DNA of 64,000 nucleotides. Origin: Gramella jeungdoensis. Lineage in GTDB: Bacteria > Bacteroidota > Bacteroidia > Flavobacteriales > Flavobacteriaceae. The translations under genes and the position numbers were made by a program. The stretch lies in assembly GCF_023805255.1 (NCBI RefSeq), contig NZ_JAMSCK010000001.1, positions 372,001-436,000 of the forward strand, written 5' to 3'. Shown here one piece after another: positions 8,093-17,182 of the stretch. The number at the start of each line of letters is the position of its first letter. The first letter of the stretch is position 1. The notes beneath the pieces are model-generated. The model worked only from the letters and a program-made list of their open reading frames with translations. It did no database searches and was not told where the DNA came from.

Positions 8093-8908
8093 TCATTTAT
8101 TTATTGGCTTTGAATTTTCAGGAGCTTGGAAATAGCCACTTTCTGGTTTGAAGAAAGTAATATTGCTTATTTCTGCCTCCCCCAGTTTTTGGTCCAAACC
8201 ATCTTCCTCACTCCAGCTATAAAAACTCCAATTTGTTGCAAATGCCACATCTTCAACCATTATGTAATCTGAATAAACTATAGCATGTGGATTTTCCTCG
8301 GCTTTGGTCTTCTCTTTACTAAAGGTTACTATATAAGCAGCAGCCTTTAATCTTTCCGTTTCCGGATCCTGATATATAATGTACCAGTCATCGGGGGAAT
8401 CACCCGTGCCCGATTCAAAGCTAAGTTTTGCAGTATTATATTGAAGGCTGTCAAGTTTACGTGTTTTCTCTTTGTCCCAAACTGTCCCGGGATCGGTTAA
8501 CTTAAAAGGCATGGCAAAAAAATACTGCCATGTGAAAATGTCGAATCTGGCACCATCGGTTTTCGCTGTATCAGGTGTAATAAGGGTTTTTTCACCATCA
8601 TAAATCAAAGATGTGCCATTCACTTTATCAACCCTGACTCCTGTCGAATTAGTAGTCATGCTTATTTTGGCATTCAGCCTTTCAGAACCACCAAATTTTA
8701 ATATTATATCGAAAGAAACCGCCTCATGGTTTCTAAAAGCTGGCTTATTATGGGCTTCCTCAATGTTTTCTGAAAAAGAAAGTGCGGGTGGAGGGCCGGC
8801 TCCATCCCCAATTCCGTTATCGGGCTCTACAGGAATTCTTTCTTCAGATTTATTTTCCTTACAACCTATAATCGTAAAAATGCAGAACAGCAAAATGATC
8901 TTTTTCAT
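8093..8908 (-). CDS. Exported lipoprotein resembling the DUF6503 family
   Basis: A 271-residue protein with an SPII signal (MKKIILLFCIFTIIGCKE, lipobox IIGC), followed by a Pro/Gly-rich linker (GIGDGAGPPPALSF) and a beta-rich domain. Strands such as VSFDIILKFGG, GVRVDKVNGTSLIYDGEKTL and WYIIYQDPETERLKAAAYIV suggest a LolA/LppX-like barrel. DUF6503-type proteins in Flavobacteriia look like this, but I cannot confirm the family without a profile search, and no reaction is known. It is probably an outer-membrane or periplasmic lipoprotein. It stands alone, downstream in direction from htpG but separated by the htpG terminator. Confidence 0.7.
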   Translation of the reverse strand: MKKIILLFCIFTIIGCKENKSEERIPVEPDNGIGDGAGPPPALSFSENIEEAHNKPAFRNHEAVSFDIILKFGGSERLNAKISMTTNSTGVRVDKVNGTSLIYDGEKTLITPDTAKTDGARFDIFTWQYFFAMPFKLTDPGTVWDKEKTRKLDSLQYNTAKLSFESGTGDSPDDWYIIYQDPETERLKAAAYIVTFSKEKTKAEENPHAIVYSDYIMVEDVAFATNWSFYSWSEEDGLDQKLGEAEISNITFFKPESGYFQAPENSKPINK

Positions 8909-8957
8909 AGACGGGATTTTCTATAAAAGTACAAAAGCTGAATTAGATAAAATAAAA

Positions 8958-8983
8958 AACCGCTTTCCCTGAGAAAAGCGGTT
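8958..8983 (-). terminator. Rho-independent terminator of htpG
   Basis: Reading leftward, a hairpin with arms AACCGCTTT and AAAGCGGTT is followed by a T-rich run (TTTTTTATTTTA on the minus strand). It lies 25 bases after the htpG stop. Confidence 0.8.
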
Positions 8984-9007
8984 ATTTATATGGAGTGTAC
9001 TTCCAAT

Positions 9008-10894
9008 CTATTTTACCATATCAAAACTTCTCTTAATGAATGCCGTAAGCTCTTCACCTTTAAGAAGGTTTTGAGAAAGCCTGGCAAGATCGAGAGACTG
9101 CTTGATAAGTCTCTGCTGCTTTTTCTCGGTCTTGGTATTGAGAATTGTACTAATAAGATCGTGATTGGTATTCACAACCAGATTGTACATTTCTGGCATA
9201 TTGCCCATTCCAAACATTCCGCCGCCACCGGTTTGCTGCATTTCTTTCATTCTACGCATGAATTCCGGCTGCGTGATAATAAGTGGAGCGGCATTGCTAT
9301 CCATCGCTTCTAATTGAATAGTATATTTTTCAGAAGGAATTACCTTTTCAAAATCAGCTTTCAGCTTTTCTTTTTCGTCATCAGAAAGTTTGGAGATCTT
9401 CTCTTCATCTTTCTTGATGAGGTTGTCTATATGGTCTGAATCTACCCGCACAAAAGAGATATTCTCTTTTGAAGTTTCAAGTTTCTGTAAAAGGTGAGAG
9501 ACAATAGGTGAATCCAGAAGAAGAACCTTATAGCCTTTGTCTTTGGCAGCTTCAATATAGCTGTGCTGCTCATTTTCGTTTGAAGCATAAAGAACAATCA
9601 GTTTTCCATCTTTATCGGTCTGGTTCTCCTTGATTTTCTCCTCCAGTTCCTCAAAAGTGAAATATTCATCGTCGGTAGTAGGATAAAGAGCAAATTTATC
9701 TGCCTTTTCAAAGAATTTTTCTTCGGTAAGCATACCGTATTCGATAACGATCTTAATATTGTTCCATTTCTTCTCAAAATCCTCACGATTGTTATTGAAA
9801 AGGCTTTTCAGCTTATCTGCCACCTTTCTGGTGATGTAGCTTGAGATCTTCTTCACAGCGCCATCTGCCTGAAGGTAAGATCGGGATACATTCAACGGGA
9901 TATCCGGCGAATCTATAACTCCGCGAAGCATGGTAAGGAATTCGGGTACGATACCTTCCACATTGTCGGTTACAAATACCTGATTTTGATAAAGCTGGAT
10001 CTTATCCTTTTGAATGTTCATATCCTGAGTCATTCTCGGGAAATAAAGAATACCAGTAAGATTGAACGGATAATCTACGTTAAGGTGGATATGGAATAAC
10101 GGCTCTTCGAACTGCATTGGGTAGAGTTCACGATAGAAGTCGTTATAGTCTTTTTCCTCAAGATCGGTAGGTTGTTTGGTCCATGCCGGCTCAGGGTTGT
10201 TTATGATATTATCAACCGTTTTGGTTTCAGGCTTCGCATCTTCCTTGGCATCTTCGGGAAGTGGAAGAGTTTCTTCCTTTGTCCCGAATTTGATCGGGAT
10301 AGGCATGAACTTGTTATACTTCACAAGCAGCTCCTGGATACGGTTCTCTTCCAGGAATTCCTTGTCATCCTCATTTATGTGAAGGATGATCTCGGTACCG
10401 TGTTCTTTTTTGTCAGCTTCTTCAAGGGTAAATTCAGTAGTTCCCTCACAAACCCAGTGTGCTGCAGGTTCATCCTTATGAGATTTAGTAAGGATCTCTA
10501 CCTTGTTTGCCACCATAAAAGCAGAATAGAAACCAAGTCCAAAATGACCAATAATGCCACTGTCTTTAGCTGAATCCTTATACTTCGCAAGGAATTCTTC
10601 AGCTCCGGAAAAGGCTACTTCGTTGATGTACTTTTCTACCTCTTCTTTGGTCATACCGATCCCCTGATCAATTACATGCAGGGTTTTCTTGTCTTTATTT
10701 ATCTTAACCTCAATTACTGGATTGCCATATTCTACATTGGCTTCTCCCAGATTGCTGAGGTGTTTTAATTTAAGGGTCGCATCGGTTGCGTTTGATATAA
10801 GCTCCCTCAAAAAGATTTCATGATCACTGTACAAAAACTTTTTGATGAGCGGAAAAATGTTTTCTACAGATACATTTATTTTTCCGGTTGCCAT
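9008..10894 (-). CDS. htpG: Molecular chaperone HtpG (Hsp90)
   Basis: A 628-residue cytosolic ATP-dependent chaperone of normal bacterial Hsp90 length. The N-terminal GHKL ATPase shows FLRELISNATDA (catalytic Glu and Asn), VIDQGIGMTKEE and GHFGLGFYSAFMVA. The middle domain carries NVSRSYLQ, with the ATP-gamma-phosphate-contacting Arg, and the dimerisation domain follows to the end. It helps fold and stabilise client proteins during heat or other stress. It is monocistronic: a terminator follows, and the 216-base upstream region is shared with the divergent TetR-like gene. I saw no CIRCE element there. Confidence 0.97.
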   Translation of the reverse strand: MATGKINVSVENIFPLIKKFLYSDHEIFLRELISNATDATLKLKHLSNLGEANVEYGNPVIEVKINKDKKTLHVIDQGIGMTKEEVEKYINEVAFSGAEEFLAKYKDSAKDSGIIGHFGLGFYSAFMVANKVEILTKSHKDEPAAHWVCEGTTEFTLEEADKKEHGTEIILHINEDDKEFLEENRIQELLVKYNKFMPIPIKFGTKEETLPLPEDAKEDAKPETKTVDNIINNPEPAWTKQPTDLEEKDYNDFYRELYPMQFEEPLFHIHLNVDYPFNLTGILYFPRMTQDMNIQKDKIQLYQNQVFVTDNVEGIVPEFLTMLRGVIDSPDIPLNVSRSYLQADGAVKKISSYITRKVADKLKSLFNNNREDFEKKWNNIKIVIEYGMLTEEKFFEKADKFALYPTTDDEYFTFEELEEKIKENQTDKDGKLIVLYASNENEQHSYIEAAKDKGYKVLLLDSPIVSHLLQKLETSKENISFVRVDSDHIDNLIKKDEEKISKLSDDEKEKLKADFEKVIPSEKYTIQLEAMDSNAAPLIITQPEFMRRMKEMQQTGGGGMFGMGNMPEMYNLVVNTNHDLISTILNTKTEKKQQRLIKQSLDLARLSQNLLKGEELTAFIKRSFDMVK

Positions 10895-11057
10895 ATTAAA
10901 AATTTTAAGTTTTGATTCACCCTCCTTTTTTCAAAAAAAGTACCATTAGTGATTCGCTGCCAAACTGACACGCTCTGTAATTAAAATTGGGTATCGCCGT
11001 CTAAAATCCTGTGATTCAAAAGTGAAATAAAATATTTAACAAAACTTTGTTTAAACT

Positions 11058-11092
11058 TTTGTGCAAAGAATTAAACAAAAAATGTATTTTTG
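11058..11092 (+). promoter_or_regulatory. Candidate promoter of the TetR-like/AarF pair
   Basis: TTTG at 11058-11061 and TATTTTTG at 11085-11092 match the Bacteroidota -33/-7 elements with a 23-base spacer. The -7 box overlaps an in-frame TTG, which argues that the ATG at 11111, not the TTG, starts the gene. Confidence 0.5.
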
Positions 11093-11110
11093 AACGAAAG
11101 ATTTAGAGTT

Positions 11111-11782
11111 ATGGCAAAGTCAAAAGGTAATAGTAAGGTGAAGAAGAAGCCGAATGCAGATCAACTGATAGCCATTTATATGGATTATGTGCTGGAAAAT
11201 GAGAAAACTCCCCGTAGTGTATATAAGTTCGCTAAGGATAACGATATGACCGAGCAGGATTTTTACAAGCACTTCGGCAGTTTTGAAGGTTTACGAAAGG
11301 CGATTTGGGAAAAGTTCTTTGAGAATAGTATGCAAGTGATGGAAAAGTCAAAGGAATATGCTTCCTTCTCTAATAGGGAAAAATTGCTCACCTTCTTTTA
11401 TACTTTCTTTGAGGTTCTAACTGCCAACAGGAGTTATGTTCTTTATACTCTTAGCGAACATGACATGCCGTTAAAGAACCTGGATCAATTAAAATCTTTA
11501 AGGAAGAACATAAAGAACTATGCGAAAGGCCTTATTGAAGAAAGAAATAAAGAGAAATCGCTTAAACTATTTCAGCAAAGTGAGATGATATTTTCTGAGG
11601 GAGTGTGGATACAGTTTCTTTTCTTATTGAAATTCTGGATGGATGATAATTCAGCTGCATTTGAAAGTACCGATGTTGCGATCGAGAAGTCTGTAAACAC
11701 TGTATTTGATGTTTTTGATAACACGCCTTTAGAGAGAGTCGTAGACTTTGGAAAGTTTTTGTGGAAAGAAAGAATGGCATAG
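11111..11782 (+). CDS. TetR-like transcriptional regulator
   Basis: About 223 residues. After a basic leader (MAKSKGNSKVKKKP) comes a TetR-type helix-turn-helix: SVYKFAKDNDMTEQDFYKHFGSFEGLRKAIW (residues about 38-68, given here as the span from SVYKF to KAIW). An all-helical ligand/dimerisation domain follows, of the TetR C-terminal type often found beside AarF kinases in Flavobacteriia. The helix 3 motif FYKHFGS resembles the FYYHFKS of classical TetR proteins. The start is the ATG at 11111; a TTG 21 bases upstream lies inside a promoter-like box. It is 13 bases upstream of the AarF gene and probably cotranscribed. The ligand is unknown. Confidence 0.8.
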   Translation: MAKSKGNSKVKKKPNADQLIAIYMDYVLENEKTPRSVYKFAKDNDMTEQDFYKHFGSFEGLRKAIWEKFFENSMQVMEKSKEYASFSNREKLLTFFYTFFEVLTANRSYVLYTLSEHDMPLKNLDQLKSLRKNIKNYAKGLIEERNKEKSLKLFQQSEMIFSEGVWIQFLFLLKFWMDDNSAAFESTDVAIEKSVNTVFDVFDNTPLERVVDFGKFLWKERMA

Positions 11783-11795
11783 GCCGGGATAGCAG

Positions 11796-13103
11796 ATGAA
11801 GACCATAGACAAAATACCTACGGGCAAGATTGGAAGAACTAGTAAGCTTGTTCAAACCGGAGTCAAGATAGGAGGCAATTACCTGAAATATTATGGTAAA
11901 AAAGCTTTCAACCCGGAGCTTACCCGTGATGAGCTGAATGAAGACAATGCCAGTGATATCTATGACGGACTAAAGAGCTTGAAGGGAAGTGCCCTGAAAG
12001 TAGCGCAGATGCTTTCAATGGAAAAGAACCTGCTTCCTGGAGCATATGTTGAAAAATTCAGCCTGGCTCAGTTTAGTGTGCCACCGCTTTCGGCTCCTTT
12101 AGTAAGAAAGACTTTTAAAAAATATCACGGAGATTATCCTGAAAACTTATATGATACGTTTGCAACCCAGTCGGTGAATGCAGCCAGCATCGGTCAGGTG
12201 CATAAGGCTACAAAAGACGGGAAAAAACTTGCTGTGAAAATCCAATATCCGGGGGTTGCAGACAGTATCAGTTCAGATCTTGCAATGGTAAAACCTATCG
12301 CACTTAAGATGTTTAACCTACAGCCGAAAGATTCTGAAAAATATTTTCAGGAAGTAGAAGGGAAATTGCTGGAAGAGACAGACTATATTCTGGAAGTGAA
12401 ACAGAGTCGGGAGATTTCTGAAGCTTGCAAGCATATTCCAAATATCAGTTTTCCAAAATATTATGAGGAGCTTTCCAGTGAACGTATCATTACCATGGAC
12501 TGGATGGACGGTGTTCATCTGAGTGACTTTGCAAAACAAAATAATGACCAGGAACTGGGAGATAAAATCGGGCAGGCATTATGGGACTTTTATATGTTCC
12601 AGATCCATGGATTAAAACAGGTGCATGCCGACCCTCACCCGGGAAATTTTATGGTGAGTGAAAACGATGAACTTATCGCGATAGATTTTGGATGCATAAA
12701 ACAAATTCCACGGGAATTTTACGATCCTTATTTCTCCCTTACAAACAGGGAGAACTTAAATAATCAGGAATTCTTCCACGAAAAATTATTAGAGCTGGAG
12801 ATTCTCGATGAAAACGATTCTCAAAAGGAAAGGGAGTTCTTTTCCAGTATGTTCTATGAGATGTTTGAGATGTTCTCTACACCTTTTCAATCTGAAAATT
12901 TCGATTTTACAGATGAAAAATTCTGGAACAATCTTACCCGTCTCAGTGAAAAATACTCCAAAGATCCTGAACTGAGAAAAATGAATGGAAATAGAGGAAG
13001 CCGACATTTCCTCTATATGAGCAGAACCTTTTTTGGCCTCTATAATCTTTTACATGATCTTAAAGCGAAGGTTAACATTAATAAGTTTAGAGTGTATCTC
13101 TAA
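11796..13103 (+). CDS. AarF/ABC1/UbiB-type atypical kinase
   Basis: A 435-residue protein with the hallmarks of UbiB kinases. The KxGQ-like motif is SLKGSALKVAQMLS (residues about 61-75), and the Ala-rich loop NAASIGQVHKA replaces the usual Gly-rich loop. The lysine is in LAVKIQYPG, the catalytic region is QVHADPHPGNFM, and the metal motif is AIDFGCIK. The family acts as ATPases or kinases needed for isoprenoid-quinone synthesis or lipid transport. In a menaquinone-using bacterium the exact role is unsettled. It runs with the TetR-like gene upstream and ends at a bidirectional terminator. Confidence 0.9.
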   Translation: MKTIDKIPTGKIGRTSKLVQTGVKIGGNYLKYYGKKAFNPELTRDELNEDNASDIYDGLKSLKGSALKVAQMLSMEKNLLPGAYVEKFSLAQFSVPPLSAPLVRKTFKKYHGDYPENLYDTFATQSVNAASIGQVHKATKDGKKLAVKIQYPGVADSISSDLAMVKPIALKMFNLQPKDSEKYFQEVEGKLLEETDYILEVKQSREISEACKHIPNISFPKYYEELSSERIITMDWMDGVHLSDFAKQNNDQELGDKIGQALWDFYMFQIHGLKQVHADPHPGNFMVSENDELIAIDFGCIKQIPREFYDPYFSLTNRENLNNQEFFHEKLLELEILDENDSQKEREFFSSMFYEMFEMFSTPFQSENFDFTDEKFWNNLTRLSEKYSKDPELRKMNGNRGSRHFLYMSRTFFGLYNLLHDLKAKVNINKFRVYL

Positions 13104-13173
13104 TGGTTGATTTATTGGTTAGGTTGTTAGGAAGCGTGGTTAGGACCCTACACTGGCCGCGCTTCCTTAATTT

Positions 13174-13199
13174 AAAAACCCGGCAATTGCCGGGTTTTT
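13174..13199. terminator. Bidirectional terminator between aarF-like and S9 peptidase genes
   Basis: A perfect 26-base palindrome: arms AAAAACCCGGCAA and TTGCCGGGTTTTT. It is T-rich on the 3' side of either strand and lies between convergent genes. Confidence 0.9.
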
Positions 13200-13225
13200 A
13201 AATTTATTAAAGGTTCTTAGTCATT

Positions 13226-15688
13226 CTAATTTCCGAAATCTTCTTTTTCCGGTATCTCTACTGAATTCTTTTCTTTATTCTTTACATATTTCTCCAGCCA
13301 CTGGTCCTGCTCCCATAAAACATGTAATACCGATTCTTTTGCACTATATCCATGACTTTCCTTAGGAAGCATAACGAGCCTGGCAGTAGCGCCAAGACCT
13401 TTTAAGGCATTGAAATAGCGCTCACTTTGCATAGGGTAGGTTCCAGAATTATTATCGGCTTCCCCATGAATAAGCAATAAGGGGGTCTTCATTTTTTCGG
13501 CATGCATAAAGGGGGACATGGTGTAGTAAACTTCGGGGGCTTCCCAGTAATTTCTTTCTTCACTCTGAAATCCGAAAGGTGTAAGAGTTCGGTTATAAGC
13601 GCCACTTCTTGCAATTCCAGCTGCGAAAAGATCGGAATGAGAAAGGAGGTTTGCGGTCATAAAAGCTCCGTAACTATGGCCTCCAACGGCAACCCGGTCT
13701 CTGTCTATATATCCCATTTCGTCTACCGCGTCTATAGCTGCTTTGGCATTCGCAACCAGTTGTTTTCTAAAAGTGTCATTTGGCTCTTCTTCGCCTTCAC
13801 CTACAATAGGGAAAGATGCATCGTCCAGCACCACATAGCCTCGATTCACCCAGTAAATCGGTGAGCCGTAATAAGGATAGGTGAAATCATTGGCATTTGA
13901 AGTATTCTGTGAAGCCGAATTCTTGTCCTTATATTCCCTCGGATATGCCCACATGAACATTGGAAGTTTTTTGGGATTCTCCTTATCATAACCTGCCGGA
14001 AGATATAGAGTGGCATTAAGTTCTAGGCCGTCATCACGTTTGTATGTGATCACTTCTTTGCTAACATTCTCAAGACTTTTGAACGGATTTTCGAAAGAAG
14101 TTATCTGTGTAAGCGCATCGTCTGAATCTAAATCTCTAATATAATAATTAGGATATTCAACAGAGGATTCTATTCTAACCAGGATTTTCCCTTCTTCCAT
14201 ATCTAAAGCTTCCACCAGGGTTTCTTTTTTGTCTTCAAATTTACTTTGGTAAAGTCTTTTGGTATCTCCATCTTCCAGGTCTATCTTATCAACGAACGGA
14301 TACTGACCTTCTTCGGTAAAGCCTGAACCCAATAAAAAGGCATATTCGTCATCAAGTTTCAAAACATTCCTGCCAAATTCATTTTTAACGGTTACAAATC
14401 TTCCGGGGTCGCTATAGACATCCTGATAATTCCTATCAAAGATGATCTCTGGCTCTTCTGAAGAGTCTGAAGGATCAAATACGTAGGTCTTTGTATTTCG
14501 AGTATTCCACCAGAAATCGGTAGCTATTGCTATTTCACCATTTCCCCACAGGATTCTGCTTCCACGGTTTTTCACTTTTAACAGCGATCTTCCTTCTCCT
14601 TTGAAAGGTGCTTCCAATTGAAAGAACTCATCGCGGTATTCCGCTTCAACTTCCGGGTCTCCACCATCCAGGGCTTCTACATAAACGAGACTGGCCGGTT
14701 TATCATCTCTCCACTCAAAATCTCTTTTCCCCTCACGTTCGGCCATAAAGCCTTTCGGAAGGTCTTCAATGAGCGGCACGTCATTGATCATACTGATAAG
14801 ATTTCCATTTTTGTCATAAATGTTTGTCTCCGAAGGGAATCTATAGTAAGGAACCAGATAGGAAAATGGCTTCTTGATATGTGTCACCATTACATAGTTG
14901 CCGTCTGGAGAAAATGAGATACCACTATACATTCTGGGTTCCATCCATTTTGATGAAGTACCATCAAGATTTACTTTGACCAGTTCGGCTCTGGCTAGTT
15001 GCTCAAAATTGTATTCATCATTCGGGTTTTTCAGCAGATCCTGGTAGGTTCGGTTCTGAGCTTCCTTACCATCACTTACCGAAACGGTTGGGCCTGTAGG
15101 AACCGAAGTTTTGGTGTCTATCAAATCTTTCCTGTCGGCAGGGAGCATGCTCACAAGCAGTGCCGAATTATCCCTGAACCAGTTAATCGTGCTTCGCATG
15201 TTGGCATTCAAATTGGCACCGGTTAATTTACGAGCTGCAGCTGATTCAACGTCTAGTATCCATAGTTCTACCCCTTTATCAGTGGTATGGGTGAAAGCGA
15301 TTTTTGATTCGTCTGGAGACCAGTTAAAATTGGTCAGCCTGGGAGCTTCAGGTAGTCCTGTCACCTCTGTAGGGGTATCGGCATCTACAGGCTTCACCTT
15401 GATTTCATTATAATATCTTGCCCGGCTATTTATGTTGGTAACGGGGTTTATCCTTAGACCGGCCAGCCGCATCTCTTCTTCGCTCAATTCTGCTATGCTC
15501 TTAAACTGATCACGGTAGAGAAATATCATCATTTCCCCTTCACTGTCTATAATGGTGGAAGGAGCAAGAGGGACGTCAACCAGTTCAAGTATTTCTTTTG
15601 GAGGTTTCTGGTAGTCTAAATTTTCCTGGGCAAGTGCACTGGAAACAAAAAATAATAAGCCCGAAAGGCAGATGAAAATTCGGTTCAT
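13226..15688 (-). CDS. Exported S9-family (prolyl oligopeptidase-type) serine peptidase
   Basis: About 820 residues: a signal peptide (MNRIFICLSGLLFFVSSALAQ), an N-terminal beta-propeller region with WD40/TolB-like segments (NFNWSPDESKIAF, GISFSPDGNYVMV), and a C-terminal alpha/beta-hydrolase peptidase domain. The nucleophile motif is GGHSYGAFM, the catalytic Asp is in IHGEADNNSGTYPMQS, and the His is in LPKESHGYS. The layout resembles glutamyl endopeptidase or acylaminoacyl peptidase relatives in Bacteroidota, acting on peptides in the periplasm. The ATG at 15688 opens the signal peptide; an upstream start at 15724 would add 12 residues and bury it. Confidence 0.92.
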   Translation of the reverse strand: MNRIFICLSGLLFFVSSALAQENLDYQKPPKEILELVDVPLAPSTIIDSEGEMMIFLYRDQFKSIAELSEEEMRLAGLRINPVTNINSRARYYNEIKVKPVDADTPTEVTGLPEAPRLTNFNWSPDESKIAFTHTTDKGVELWILDVESAAARKLTGANLNANMRSTINWFRDNSALLVSMLPADRKDLIDTKTSVPTGPTVSVSDGKEAQNRTYQDLLKNPNDEYNFEQLARAELVKVNLDGTSSKWMEPRMYSGISFSPDGNYVMVTHIKKPFSYLVPYYRFPSETNIYDKNGNLISMINDVPLIEDLPKGFMAEREGKRDFEWRDDKPASLVYVEALDGGDPEVEAEYRDEFFQLEAPFKGEGRSLLKVKNRGSRILWGNGEIAIATDFWWNTRNTKTYVFDPSDSSEEPEIIFDRNYQDVYSDPGRFVTVKNEFGRNVLKLDDEYAFLLGSGFTEEGQYPFVDKIDLEDGDTKRLYQSKFEDKKETLVEALDMEEGKILVRIESSVEYPNYYIRDLDSDDALTQITSFENPFKSLENVSKEVITYKRDDGLELNATLYLPAGYDKENPKKLPMFMWAYPREYKDKNSASQNTSNANDFTYPYYGSPIYWVNRGYVVLDDASFPIVGEGEEEPNDTFRKQLVANAKAAIDAVDEMGYIDRDRVAVGGHSYGAFMTANLLSHSDLFAAGIARSGAYNRTLTPFGFQSEERNYWEAPEVYYTMSPFMHAEKMKTPLLLIHGEADNNSGTYPMQSERYFNALKGLGATARLVMLPKESHGYSAKESVLHVLWEQDQWLEKYVKNKEKNSVEIPEKEDFGN

Positions 15689-15823
15689 AAAGTAAGTTTT
15701 AAGTTGAAATTTAATCGACGGCAAAATCAGAAGGAATGTTAATGTTTATTATATTGCGCGTCCATTTTTTTACAATTTGCTTAAATTTAATAAGAATAAG
15801 TTTTAAAATCACAATAATTGTCG

Positions 15824-16834
15824 ATGTATCAAACCAAAATTGCAGGATTAGGAAAATACGTTCCCGAAAATGTTGTCACTAACGATGATCTTTCCAAGAT
15901 AATGGACACCAATGATGAATGGATCACGGAACGTACAGGAATCAAAGAACGTAGACATATAAAAAAAGGTGACGGTAATTCTACAGCCGTTATGGGTGTA
16001 AAAGCCGCTAAAATTGCTATAGAACGTTCTGGAATCTCTAAGGATGATATAGATCTTATAGTTTTTGCAACCCTTAGCCCTGATTATTATTTTCCAGGCT
16101 GCGGGGTTCAGGTACAGGAAATGCTGGATATTAATACATGCCCGGCCCTGGATGTTAGAAATCAGTGCAGCGGATTTGTCTATGCTATTTCGGTAGCTGA
16201 TCAGTTCATCAAAACCGGAATGTATAAGAATGTCCTGGTGATTGGTAGTGAGAATCATAGTGGAGGACTTGATTTTAGTACTAGAGGCCGTTCGGTTTCG
16301 GTGATTTTTGGAGATGGTGCCGGAGCTGCGGTTCTAACAAGAAGCGATCATAACGGCCAGGGTATCCTGTCTACTCATTTGCATTCGGAAGGGAAACATG
16401 CACTTGAACTTTCACTGAAAGGTCCAAGTACAAATTACTGGGTACCTGAGATTATTAAGGATAATCCGCAGGGTGATGATATCCCGTATTATCCTTATAT
16501 GAACGGACAGTTTGTTTTTAAGAACGCCGTACAGCGCTTTTCAGAAGTGATCAATGAAGGTCTTCAGGCCAATGGGCTGGAGGTTTCTGATATCGATATG
16601 CTAATTCCACATCAGGCTAACCTTAGGATCTCACAATTCATTCAGCAGAAATTCAAATTGAATGATGATCAGGTTTATAACAATATTCAGCGTTACGGAA
16701 ATACTACGGCAGCGTCCATTCCAATCGCCCTTACCGAAGCATGGGAAGAAGGTCGTGTAAAAGATGAAGATATTGTAGTGCTTGCCGCTTTTGGTAGTGG
16801 TTTTACCTGGGGAAGTGCAATTATAAAATGGTAA
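15824..16834 (+). CDS. 3-oxoacyl-ACP synthase III family protein (KAS III)
   Basis: A 336-residue thiolase-fold condensing enzyme. The catalytic Cys lies in DVRNQCSGFVYA, the His in LIPHQANLRI and the Asn in RYGNTTAASIP, the Cys-His-Asn triad of KAS III. The N-terminus (GKYVPENVVTN, DEWITERTGIKERR) is canonical. The enzyme condenses an acyl-CoA with malonyl-ACP to start fatty acid or related chains. It is not beside plsX, rpmF or acc genes as a housekeeping fabH usually is, so it may be a second KAS III with another primer. An in-frame TTG six bases upstream is a less likely start. Confidence 0.92.
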   Translation: MYQTKIAGLGKYVPENVVTNDDLSKIMDTNDEWITERTGIKERRHIKKGDGNSTAVMGVKAAKIAIERSGISKDDIDLIVFATLSPDYYFPGCGVQVQEMLDINTCPALDVRNQCSGFVYAISVADQFIKTGMYKNVLVIGSENHSGGLDFSTRGRSVSVIFGDGAGAAVLTRSDHNGQGILSTHLHSEGKHALELSLKGPSTNYWVPEIIKDNPQGDDIPYYPYMNGQFVFKNAVQRFSEVINEGLQANGLEVSDIDMLIPHQANLRISQFIQQKFKLNDDQVYNNIQRYGNTTAASIPIALTEAWEEGRVKDEDIVVLAAFGSGFTWGSAIIKW

Positions 16835-16866
16835 ATTAAAGAGGCTAACTAAAAAGTTAATTACCT

Positions 16867-16942
16867 GTCATTGCGAGGAACGAAGCAATCTTTACATTAT
16901 TTGTATTTAAAAGGCAGATTACTTCACTTCGTTCGTAATGAC
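16867..16942. repeat. REP-like imperfect palindromic intergenic repeat
   Basis: The left end GTCATTGCGAGGAACGAAGC and the reverse complement of the right end, GTCATTACGAACGAAGTGAA, are similar, giving imperfect inverted ends about 25 bases long around a short AT-rich centre. The CATTGCGAGGAACGAAGC type is a dispersed repeat seen between genes in many bacteria. It sits between two convergent genes. Confidence 0.65.
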
Positions 16943-16958
16943 GTTTGGACTGCCTTTT
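16910..16958. terminator. Possible bidirectional terminator overlapping the REP-like repeat
   Basis: AAAGGCAG and CTGCCTTT form an inverted pair with A-rich and T-rich outer flanks, enclosing the right half of the REP-like repeat (itself able to fold). It lies between the KAS III gene and the leftward 69-residue gene. The loop is long, so this is tentative. Confidence 0.35.
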
Positions 16959-16972
16959 TAGACAGCCTCCTT

Positions 16973-17182
16973 TTATTTGCCGGTAAAGTATTTATAGAGG
17001 TCGTAGATCCCAAAGATTATAAAGGCGATTGCCAGTATGATCCCAAAGGTATCCGAATCTGATGATTCCATTTTCTGGTAAAGCCTGAAACTTCCGTATC
17101 CCAGGAATACCAGCCCAAGAACCAGGTTCCAGATATTTCTTTTTGAGCTTTGCTCTTCGGTACCTGCTTCTTCGTTATTCAT
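16973..17182 (-). CDS. Small two-helix membrane protein, unknown
   Basis: A 69-residue protein: a polar N-terminus (MNNEEAGTEEQSSKRN), then two hydrophobic helices (residues about 17-34 and 46-63) joined by an acidic loop (MESSDSDTFG), ending YKYFTGK. I recognise no named family. Its start overlaps the end of the DUF2007-like gene by eight bases, so the two are cotranscribed and probably translationally coupled. Small proteins like this are often missed but the coupling and normal codon use support it. Confidence 0.7.
   Translation of the reverse strand: MNNEEAGTEEQSSKRNIWNLVLGLVFLGYGSFRLYQKMESSDSDTFGIILAIAFIIFGIYDLYKYFTGK

Noticed and set aside
10172-10573. 133-codon frame on the plus strand inside htpG
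   Set aside because: Shadow of htpG codons on the opposite strand, with a phenylalanine-rich composition typical of antisense frames.
10895-11057. CIRCE-type heat-shock operator upstream of htpG
   Set aside because: No TTAGCACTC-N9-GAGTGCTAA-like inverted repeat is present in the gap.
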